From Monomorium pharaonis (Eukaryota > Arthropoda > Insecta > Hymenoptera > Formicidae): a stretch of DNA of 64,000 bases. The notes under the pieces were generated by a model. The model was not told where the DNA came from. It saw nothing but the letters and a program-made list of their open reading frames with translations, and searched no databases. The position numbers were made by a program, and so were the translations under genes. The DNA is taken from assembly GCF_013373865.1 (NCBI RefSeq), contig NC_050471.1, positions 9,444,050-9,508,049 of the forward strand. The letters run 5' to 3'. This document shows, piece after piece, positions 14,208 to 24,368 of this stretch (within the stretch, counting starts at the first letter, position 1; each line of letters opens with the position of its first letter).

Positions 14208-14212
14208 CATTG

Positions 14213-14341
14213 CTCTAGTTTACACCGAGCACTTGGTACGCGTATCAAGTAGTGAATTTAAGCTGATCAGCCAATGATTAAACACATTCACTAGTTATTT
14301 ACTATTTAATACGCGTACCAAGTGCTCGGTGTAAACTAGGA
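14213..14341. mobile_element. Short palindromic MITE, family B relative
   Basis: A 129-bp near-perfect foldback. The left arm starts CTAGTTTACACCGAGCACTT and the right arm is its reverse complement ending at GTAAACTAG. It shares the TAGTTTACAYCG tip and the ACGCGTA core with the adjacent 407-bp element. It is bounded by CATTG at 14208-14212 and again at 14342-14346. Confidence 0.8.
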
Positions 14342-14408
14342 CATTGATAAACTGATGCTGATAGCGCTAATAGCGTCTCCCTGAACACACCCTGTGAATG
14401 TATGGCCA

Positions 14409-14586
14409 GGGGCTCGATTCTTGAATTCATTTGCAAGAGAAACGTATTCGCAAATTCTGTTCTTACAGAAAAGTTGAAAATTTATTGGCTATCGTATGGC
14501 TTTTAACCAATAAACTTGCAACTTTTCTGTTAGAGCGGGTATTTGCGCATACGTTTTCTTGCGAATGAATTCAAGAATCGAGCCCC
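14409..14586. mobile_element. Palindromic MITE, family A, copy 2
   Basis: Same element as at 13326-13513: inverted ends GGGGCTCGATTCTTGAATTC and GAATTCAAGAATCGAGCCCC, with the inner motifs AACTTTTCTGTTAGA and CAAGAGAAACGTAT. The interior runs in the opposite orientation to copy 1. The ends are better preserved than in copy 1. Confidence 0.8.
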
Positions 14587-14588
14587 TA

Positions 14589-14695
14589 TTCTTTTTAGCT
14601 GCACTATTACACTGGTGCAATAAGTTGAAGTAAGACAAGTATATTTTTTCTTATTCTAACTTATTGCATCAGTGCAACTGTGCAGCTAGAAAGAA
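14589..14695. mobile_element. Small foldback element
   Basis: About 105 bp with inverted arms: TTCTTTTTAGCTGCAC then GGTGCAATAAGTT on the left, AACTTATTGCATC then GTGCAGCTAGAAAGAA on the right. It abuts the previous MITE and has no coding capacity. Confidence 0.7.
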
Positions 14696-14763
14696 CAGAC
14701 TAGTAGTTAACTGTGCTGTCGCAGGTCGCAGCACTCGCAGCCTGTCGCTGTGTGGATCGGTGC

Positions 14764-15645
14764 TGTGATGCGATTTCAAGCCCGGGCACGCTCACGCACA
14801 CATCGCACTCCCTCTATCCGTGAGGCACGCGCGCTCGGCTGCGATTGGCGTGAGCCGTTGCGCTGTGCGCACTCGGTTACGTTCGCGGCTGAGCGTTTCT
14901 TTCTCCTCTGCCTCTTTCCCCATTTAACGTTTTGACTCCGAGGCGGTTGCCGGCGTCTAAAAGCCTAAACACAATGCCAGGCAACAGGCAACAGGAACAA
15001 GAAATAAAGAAAGAGAAAAAGAGAGAAGATCTTTTCTCTCTTTCATTATTTCTGTTCCTATTACCTGTTGCCTGGCATTGTGCGTTTAGGCCTTTATACC
15101 CACTCTGAATAAATCATTTATTAACCACTAGATGGACAGTTACGATACTTTTGAAATACACTTTAATATATTTCTCACAAGTACTGTTCGTTTATTCTTT
15201 ACTATATATATAGGTATCGAGAGTTTTGAACTTGTACTGATGGTATATATTAGTACATATAAACATGAGAGCATAAATGGGGGTGATAGAGCCCTTCGGG
15301 GCTTCTCACTCTTCCTTTCAGAGAATAAAGGTCGCTCTCCATTTTTTTTTTATATCAAACATTTATAAAATTAGTTTTTCAGAAGAAATATAAAAATTAA
15401 GTAAATATAAATTATTTTATAATTATACCAATCAAACGCTATTATTTTCTTATAATGAAATTACTGTATAAAATAAAACAGCACTTTTAAAAAACTTATT
15501 GAATTGAATTTCAAAAGAAAAACCTAAAGATTATATATCCAGTGGCAAATAACTGATTATGATTACTATATATAAGTTATATGCCTCACGGATAGGAGGA
15601 GTGCGATATGTGCGTGAGCGTGCCCGGGCTTGAAATCGTATCACA
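14764..15645. mobile_element. Non-autonomous DNA transposon with 63-bp TIRs and 10-bp target duplication
   Basis: An 882-bp element. Its left terminal inverted repeat (14764-14826) begins TGTGATGCGATTTCAAGC. Its right repeat (15583-15645) is the reverse complement with a few mismatches. It is flanked by the perfect 10-bp direct repeat GGATCGGTGC at 14754-14763 and 15646-15655. A 10-bp duplication fits Mutator-like elements best. No transposase ORF is present, so it is non-autonomous. It ends 117 bp before the TAF2 start codon, so it sits in or beside that promoter. Confidence 0.85.
14957..15098. repeat. Hairpin nested in the 882-bp transposon
   Basis: A long inverted repeat. The left arm contains GCCTAAACACAATGCCAGGC and the right arm GCCTGGCATTGTGCGTTTAGGC. 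A purine-rich then pyrimidine-rich centre meets at AGATCT. It could be a separate MITE inserted in the larger element, or the internal foldback of that element. Confidence 0.7.
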
Positions 15646-15762
15646 GGATCGGTGCAGATCAGTAGATGTGTGTTGTACTGTGGCATGGCGTCGCGCGTTT
15701 CGTGTGTTTCAAGCTTTATCTTTTTTTGCAGATATAAAAGTTATATTTAAATATATCGAAAC

Positions 15763-18700
15763 ATGAAGAAAGAGAAAACGGGTGATAACAGTCGTCCCTA
15801 TAAATTGGGTAAGAAAAACGGACGCGTTTTAGTTATTTAACTATCACTTTGGTTATGTTTTGGTTTTAAACAAATTTTTATTGTTTTAATGTTTATTGGA
15901 ATTTTATTTGTTTATTCTGTGTTTAATTATGTTCAGCTAACAAAAAGTAATGTGCATAATGTCATATGTATCATAAAGGATAAATAAAAATTGCACTTTT
16001 GAGGTTATGTTTTACAAGTTGGTGTTTATGTACACAATTTGATAAGATGCATATTTATCAATGTAATAATTAATTTTAATGCAATTGTGATATAATTACA
16101 GCCCATCAAATATTAAGCTTAACGGGGATAAGCTTTCAAAGAAAAAGCATAATTGGTTTTGTCGAGTTGACAATTGTACCTCTGCGAGACACGCTGAGAT
16201 TGGTGAAGCTCAATGCCAAACAGTGTAGAATATATAGAGTGTGTTTAAATGACACCTATGAAGCGCCTTTCCAATATTTTGATCCATTTTTGGATATCTG
16301 CCAAGGGGATAGTAAGCAGTAAGTGAATTTCTTCTTGATAAATCTTTTTTTTTAGCCAAATTTTTTGCATGGTATTTTTCTGCTTTTTTTCTTATTGAAA
16401 GAAAAAGGGAAAAGTAACTCGCTTACTAAAGAAGTTTAGCTGAAAAGACCTAATGACATTCTTAGGATTTTAATTATCAATCTTTTTGTAGGCGATCTAT
16501 GGAATTTTTCTCGAATATGCATCTAGCAGCAGCTCAAAAAGTCGATCCCGACAACAACGCTGGCGAATTAGTAGTTCAGATACCACCAGATGCGGCACAC
16601 TTGGTTACAGAAGGCCGAGGATTAAGAATTAGCATTGAATTTTCATTGGAGCAACCACAAGGAGGAGTACATTTTGTAGTACCAAACTGTGAAGGAACCC
16701 TAGCTGAGGTAAACTAGCATGTTGTATATCTATGATTTGATAAAATTCAGTACACAGATTGTTTTGTAAATATTTAAATTTTATTTACCTGACTGATATC
16801 TCTTTTCATGTTACTTATCTTTTTTAGAGAGGTGCTCATATGTATACATATAGCTATGAAAATTCGTCTAGATTATGGTTTCCATGCGTGGATAGTTTTG
16901 CTGAACCATGTACTTGGAAATTGGAATTTACTGTTGATGACTCGATGATTGCGGTTTCATGTGGAGATCTAGTTGAGATTGTCTATACACCTGATATGCG
17001 TAGAAAAACATTTCACTATGTGCTCAACACTCCTGCATGCGCTCCAAACATTGCACTGGCAGTCGGGTAAATAAATAAAAAATGGTTAATAAACATTTCA
17101 TTATTTATGATATAATAATGCAAATTCTTTTTTTTTTTAGACCTTTTGAGATTTTTGTGGACCCTTACATGCACGAAGTAACTCATTTTTGTCTGCCTCA
17201 ACTATTGTCATCTCTGAAAGTGTCCGCAAAATATATGCATGAAGCATTCGAATTTTATGAAGAAACCTTGTCGAATCGATACCCGTATTCCTGTTACAAG
17301 CAGGTCTTTGTTGACGAGATAGACGAAGACATTAACGCCTATGCTACTATGAGCATCTTAAAGTAAAAGACTTTTGTTTTACACATAATTAAGTTCTATG
17401 ATTGTATTCTATTACTTATTTATGACGATTTGTTTATTTTTAGCACGAATTTATTACATTCTACTGCAATTATAGATCAAGTATATATTACTAAAAAAGC
17501 AATGGCACAAGCGCTTGCAGAACAATTTTTTGGATGTTTTATATCAATGCAAAATTGGTCAGATACATGGCTACCTAAGGGTATTTCCACCTATCTAACA
17601 GGACTCTATGCGAAGAAATGCTTTGGAAATAATGAATATAGAGAATGGATTCAGTCTGTAAGTATTTGTAAGTCTCAATATGCTCATGTGTTGTTCTTTT
17701 TAATTTGTTACTTAATTGCTGTATGACATATTTTTATAGGAATTACAAGAAGTCGTGAAATATGAAGAACAATTCGGTGGTATAATATTAGATCCATCTC
17801 AAGCACCAGCACCATTACCCATTGCGGCTAATACTCCAGCTCCAGCTCCTCGAGCTCCCGATCCCGGGTTTTATTTTCCTATTAAAAATTTGCATACCAT
17901 GTCTCCAAAATACATTGAAGTTCTTCGCAAGAAAGCACATCTAATCATGAGGATGCTGGAACATAGGATCGGCCAAGAATTATTGCTTCAAGTAAATATA
18001 TTTTTTCTTTATATTTTTTAAATGTCGAATAGTAAATTAAACTGCTAAATATATATTTAATTTTTAGGTATTTAATAAACAATTATCTCTAGCAACTAAT
18101 GCTGCACAGCAAAAGATTGAGTCTGGCTTATGGTCGCATATGTTAATTAGTACAAATGTATTTGCTAAGGCAATTTTTACTGTAACAGGGAAAGATATGT
18201 CAGTATTTATAGATCAATGGGTGAGAACAGGAGGACATGCGAAATTCAGTTTAAGTTTTGTATTTAATAGAAAAAGGTGTTTTTTTTTCTTTAAATTTAG
18301 TTGTATTTATATTATTATTCTACATTATAAAAATAACACATATTTATCTACGTTATAGAAATACAGTGGAATTAGAAATTAGGCAAGATACTACACATCA
18401 GAGAGGGATCAGGAAATACGTGGGTCCATTAGTAGTAAATATTCAAGAACTGGATGGTACTTTTAAGCACACGTTACAAATTGAAGGTACAATGGCCAGG
18501 GCAGACATCACATGCCACAGTAAGAGTCGTAGAAACAAGAAAAAGAAAATTCCGTTGTGCACTGGCGAAGAGGTTGATATGGATCTCTCTGCTATGGAGT
18601 AAGATCACGATTTTTATAATTGCAAACTTGTTTTATGCAAGAATTATAAACATTATGGCTGTTCTATTAGCTTTTAAAGTAACATTTATTATTTATCTAC

Positions 18701-21279
18701 AGCGATTCTCCAGTATTGTGGATTAGACTTGATCCTGAAATGACAATCATGCGCGCTGTGCAAATTGAGCAACCTGATTATCAGTGGCAGTATCAATTGA
18801 GACACGAGAGAGACGTCACCGCGCAATTAGAAGCTATCGAAGCTTTACAGCATCATCCGACACCCGCCACACGATTAGCATTAACCGATACAATTGAGAA
18901 CGAACATTGTTACTATAAAGTCAGACTTCGCGCTGCTCATTGCTTGACAAAGGTCGGTCATTATTAAATCTTTGATTTGCGTTTAATTAAATTTTACAAA
19001 TATACATGTACGCTTACAGGTGGGAAATGCAATGGTAGCAACATGGTCAGGCCCACCAGCAATGTTGGCTATATTTAGGAAATTATTCGGATCTGCGTCA
19101 TGTCGGCGGATTATTAAACAAAACAACTTCTCGAATTTTCAACATTATTTTCTACAAAAGGTTAGTGCGAGTTTATATAACATTAGAATTATTAAAAAAT
19201 CTTTTCTTTCAATTTTTTGTACATTGTGTGCGCAGACTATACCAGTCGCAATGGCGGGATTACGTAATAACCATGGTATCTGTCCACCAGAAGTACTATC
19301 CTTTTTAATGGATCTTTTCAAATATAACGATAACAGTAAAAATAGATATTCTGACAATTATTACAGAGCTGCGCTAATTGAAGCTCTTGGCGCAACTGTT
19401 ACACCAGTTATCAGTGTGCAACAAGGGTAAAATATTTAAATTTTATTTATAAGTTATAGATAATGATATGATGAAGAAATAAATTTTTTAATGTACCATT
19501 ATAGAACGGCTATTACAGCGGAATCTTTATCAATTGACACAAAGGCTATTTTAGAAGAGGTCACGAGAAATTTGAACTTGGAGAAATTATTACCTTGTTA
19601 CAAATATACTGTCAGCGTAGCTTGTCTCAAAGTTATACGTATCCTTCAAAAGTTTGGACATCTTCCGAGTAATCCTAATCTTTTCAGGGCATATGCAGCA
19701 TATGGACAATTTATAGGTAATATTTTCTGTAACAACAATAATAATAATAATAATGGAGTGGGGCTTAAAGCCCATACACTGTACCTAAAAAGGTTATTAT
19801 ATTGTACTTCCTTTAGATATTGAAGATTTTAGAAGAGATTAAAAATTTCAATATACAGCATGTGTGGTTTAAATTCGCAACTTGTCACTTACGAGTCCGT
19901 CGCTCTTACACGGAGTCACATGACATCCCAATAATAATATATTAATATCTATATTTTGAATTGTCAAAATTTTTAATGATTAATTAATATTTTCCAGATA
20001 TTCGAATTGCCGCTTTAGAAGCGTTGGTCGATTTTACTCGCGTGGACGGCAAATGGGAGGATCTGGAGTTCTTGTTAGAAATGGCTGAAATGGATCCACA
20101 TCCTGGTATACGTCACAGACTTGTACGGCTGATGGTGGAGAATCCGCCGTTTGAAAGAGCTCACGAGCATCACTTAGATAAACCTGATCTAGTTGACCGT
20201 ATATGGAACTTGATTAAGTACGATAATTCCTTAATCTCGGCTGTAAATTTTTTTTAACGTTAATTAACATACATGATTCTATTTTTAGCGGCATGCTGTC
20301 GCATGATGCAAAGTTGCGTTGCGATTTGGTAGATTTGTATTATACTTTGTACGGTATGAAAGTCCCATTTTGTCTTCCCGTTACTGAAATTACGACATCT
20401 ACAAAACCTAGAAAGGCTGGCCCGCCAAGTCCAGAACGTGAAGTAAGTAAACTTGCGTAATGTCTGTGTTATAGGTCTTTTTCTTTATAACAATGTTTAA
20501 ATCCTACATATTCTGTTTAGGTGAAAGCTGCACCGGTACAACATGTGAGACATGAATCGATCGAAGAAATTGAGAACTTACCTGTTTCAAATAAAAGGAA
20601 ACCATCTCCCAACAGAGATCCTACAGGTCCGTCAAATCCAGTGGAACATGGACCAGAATCGAAACGGCAAAAAATAGCTAACAATGTATGGAAAATAGCT
20701 TTATTCCTTTTTTCTTGTTATCATGTACATTAAATTTATTGTTTTTAGCAGGATGAACGAGGAGTTCCGGTACCTGGTGAAGGAAAAGTAAAATCAGAAT
20801 ATTATAGCGACAATTCCGCATCACTGCCTGGTATCATGGGAACTCCTGGTCCTATTGGTTTCGAGCCTGGAATGTTTAAGAAAGATTCAGAAGAGCATAA
20901 GCCGAAAAGCGATTCCAGCAATAAGGTACATAAAGTTTTTCAAGTAATGTATATGTAAAGTATAATGTATTCATTTTTATGGTGTCAGAATTATAAAATG
21001 TATTAAACTTGCCATGTGCATCTATTATTCTTGCAGAGCAAAAAGAAAAAGAAAGATAAGAAAAAGCATAAGCATAAACATAAACATAAACATGATCACA
21101 AGCATAATAAGGATAAGGAGAAAAAAGAAAAGGATAAAGGTAAAGACAAGGATAAGGAAAAGGATAAAAACAAGGACAAAGATTCATCCACTTTAAAAAT
21201 TAAAGACGAAACTCTCAGCTCTGCAAGTTCTAGTCAAAGTCCAGAGCCAACTGCCACCAACGAACTCCCTTTTCCTTAA
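15763..21279 (+). CDS. Taf2: Transcription initiation factor TFIID subunit 2 (TAF2), 18 exons
   Basis: TFIID subunit that helps the complex contact core-promoter DNA around the initiator. It acts in the nucleus. Exons: 15763-15808, 16102-16318, 16492-16708, 16828-17066, 17141-17362, 17444-17657, 17740-17991, 18068-18276, 18359-18598, 18703-18952, 19020-19160, 19236-19426, 19505-19716, 19998-20217, 20289-20442, 20521-20685, 20749-20925, 21037-21279. The sum is 3609 nt, 1202 aa, which matches TAF2 length. The N-terminal two thirds has the M1-aminopeptidase fold. Where the peptidase has HELAH there is QALAE (residues 336-340), and the following NEG is PKG, so it is catalytically dead as in all TAF2. 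A HEAT-like helical region follows, and the last exon encodes a Lys/His/Asp-rich disordered tail. Every join keeps phase. The start is the first ATG of a short leader exon. Confidence 0.97.
19735..19754. repeat. (AAT)n microsatellite in TAF2 intron 13
   Basis: Short AAC/AAT triplet run just after the exon ending at 19716. It lies in the intron and affects no codon. Confidence 0.7.
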
Positions 21280-21917
21280 GAATTTTCCATTCAGTTATTG
21301 GTATACACTTTTGAAATTTTTTTTATAATCATTGTTATTTATATTTTATATGGCTGTACATTTTAAGTGTGTAAGTTATAAGTAATAAGATGTAAATTAT
21401 TATATAATGTATATATATTTGTAAATATTATATATATAATATTTATAAATATATATTATAATATTACAATTAGAGATGTATATAGTAATAAAGGTAATAT
21501 TAATAAGCGCGCGTTTTATTATATTATATTATAATTATATTTATACAATATAAAAAATCTTATATTTATATATATATAATAAAATGATATTAAAAATTTA
21601 AATAATTAATTTTTACAATTTTTAAATAATTTATCATTATTATTATTTATTAAATATCATTGCCAGCATAAAGTCCTGAAAGAGTGACTCTTGATTTTTT
21701 TTCAAAAGCTTTTTATTAGTGCCCCCACGGTTGAGAGCAGAGTAGGGGACACATTTCCCACTTGTATATATTTTATCCGATTCAAAATTCGTTACCAACA
21801 GCAGAGGCGCGCTCATATTTGAATAGCCGTTGCACGCTCGCTGGGATGGCGTCCATGGCGTTGCGGCAATTTCGAAGGGACTAGCAAGTTTTGAAAATTT
21901 TCGCAACGACCGAGATA
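21280..21917. other. TAF2 3' UTR and E2F promoter
   Basis: A 638-bp gap between two head-to-tail genes. A canonical AATAAA poly(A) signal lies at 21487-21492, about 210 bp past the TAF2 stop. After an extremely AT-rich stretch (21310-21660) the sequence becomes GC-richer from about 21720, which should be the E2F promoter and 5' UTR. I do not see a convincing E2F autoregulatory site. Confidence 0.6.
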
Positions 21918-24368
21918 ATGGCAGATAATCAACAGAGCCGATTCGAGAAGTCGCTCGGGCTGCTGACTACCCGCTTTGTGTCCCTGCTTCAGAAGGCGAA
22001 AGACGGCGTGTTGGATTTGAAAGTCGTGAGTACTCCAGACCACTTCGCGAGGCCACCGAAAAAGTTAACCTGTACTAGGTTAAGTGGCCGCGGCCGTACA
22101 CGTCATACTCGGGTTGCGGGAATTTTGAAAGAATCCCCTCGCTGCGCGAGGGGATCGCGCACGTACGTCCGAACGTTCCCCGGCTCCGTGGGCATTATCG
22201 CCTGTCGCCGTGGGACCGCGGATCGGTTCTCGACGTAGCCGACGCGCCGACCCTTTTACAACATCGTAACACGCGATCCTACCTTAACCTATAAAAAGTG
22301 CGTGCCTCTCGGTGGGGCGCCTCGGCGAGATCAATGGCTGTTTTTATTTAACTTGCGAACGTTGCAGGCCGCGGATCTTTTGGAAGTACGACAAAAACGA
22401 CGCATCTACGATATTACAAATGTCCTCGAGGGCATCGGGCTCATAGAGAAGAAGAGTAAGAACAGTATCCAATGGAAGTAAGTGTTATTTTTGTTTTCTT
22501 TTTAAATCTTTACCTTCTTGCATGGTTTATCATTCACCTTTCTCTTCTTTTTTATCTTTTTGGGAGAAAAAGAAAAAAGATAAATTGCACAAGATATTCT
22601 GATAAAAATATCAAACAACATAAGCCATCTCTCTTCTATGACGTACATTGTTACTTAGTGGATTTGTGTTTAAAGGGGTGCGGGACCAGGCTGCAACACT
22701 CAAGAAGTCGGCGAGAAACTGACGGACCTGAAGGATGAGATCAGCAAATTGGAGGCTCATGAGCAAATGCTGGATACCCATACCCAATGGATACAACAAA
22801 GCATAAAAAATATAAAAGAGGATATTATAAATAAAAAATATGCGTATATTACATACGAAGATGTGAAGGAGAACTTTGAGGATCAGTTTGTACTTGGAAT
22901 ACAGGGACCTGAAGACATGAAGTTATTTGTACCAAATGTCTTGAAGGTATTCAAAGTAATATGTAGAAAATATTTATTTCATTGTTTTGTAATCCTGGGT
23001 AAACCAAAGCTTCTAAACTGATTTTGATACCTTTGCAATTTCTATCAGAAAAAGACTCTTGCTTAACTTCTATTCTGAAGAATTAAGTTTTTAACTTATT
23101 TATTGTTATTTGGAATTTTTTTATTATTCAAGGATACAATACGCAATAAGTTTGAAAATCTAAATCTTTTGCTTGACTATTTTAATAATCCAAGTTAGTC
23201 TATCTAGTATTTTATATCTAGAAAATATTTAATGCAAATTATATTGATATAGATTTGTTTTTATTTTTTATTTTATTTTTATGTTGGACAGACTGTCATA
23301 CAAGATGATACAGTGATAAATTACAACATGACCTTAAAAAGTAATACGGAGGAGATCAAAGTGTACATGGTCCAACCCGAATTAGCTAAAACTTATGACA
23401 ATAAGATGTTAGAAATGAGATTACAAGAAGAGGCCAAGGGTATGAAGCGTGGAAATGAGGAGGATGATAAGAAAGGAGAAGAGGTTTCTGTAAAACCAAA
23501 GAGAAAAGTGGGCAGGTAAGTAGAAAAAATTTTGAAGAGATGTGTGCAAGTATATCTGCTCTAATCGCGTCAGGAATAATAAAATATAATATTCTTGATC
23601 TGCACAGAGCAAATAGTACAATTGTTAATTGTCAATTGATTTTGTAAAGGGGATGAATAGTTGCTAAGTTTGAACTATTCATTTGATACAAAATGCACAC
23701 TATTATACCTTATATCTATTTCTCAAGATTAAGATTGTATTGAAATACATTAAAATACATTTATTTTAATATTAGGCCGCCAAAAAATAGTACTAAACCA
23801 GATCCAATATTGATAACTGATGAAGCAGATGACGAAGATGATGATTCAGAATTGATAGAAGCTAAAATAGTTTTACGTGATGTAAGCACCACAGGTAAAT
23901 CTATTTTATCTTGGTTTATACGTATTTTTCTTATATATAGTGAAGTTTTTAAATCAGTCTTATAATTATTTTTAATTATAGATATTGCCCAAAGAGATTT
24001 GGACTTTCTCGATCAATTCTATTCTGACTGTAAGTTGAATGTTATACTAATATTTGTAGTCCAATTTTATACTTAAAATCATCTTAAATATGATCTCGAG
24101 ACGCACGGTTATTTTCTTTGCTGGATGGAATCTTAAGACTATCGGATTAGATTTAAGACGATAATGTGAGGTTGGATTATGAATATCGTTCTTATATTAC
24201 TTTTGTACAGACTTAAATAGCCAAACGTATCTAACGTCTACATGAATTTCACTTGCAGTTTGCGGACCGTTAATGAGATTAAGTCCACCCCCCGGAGAGA
24301 AAGATTACCATTTCAATCTTAGTGAGAACGAGGGTGTTTGTGATTTATTTGACATTACATTAACGTAA
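21918..24368 (+). CDS. E2F4/5: E2F4/5-type transcription factor, 7 exons
   Basis: Nuclear cell-cycle transcription factor that binds TTTSSCGC sites with a DP partner and is held by pocket (Rb-family) proteins. Exons: 21918-22025, 22368-22477, 22676-22946, 23292-23515, 23776-23894, 23982-24029, 24259-24368. The sum is 990 nt, 329 aa. The winged-helix DNA-binding domain covers about residues 7-74 and includes RRIYDITNVLEGI, with RRIYD at 47-51. The leucine-zipper/marked-box dimerisation region follows (about 76-190). Next come a charged linker and an acidic patch (DEADDEDDDSE). The C-terminal pocket-binding region has DYHFNLSENEGVCDLFD. There is no N-terminal cyclin A-binding extension, and the winged helix starts almost at residue 7. 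This is the E2F4/5 architecture, matching fly E2f2-type proteins better than E2f1. The first intron donor is GTC|GTGAGT. Confidence 0.96.
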
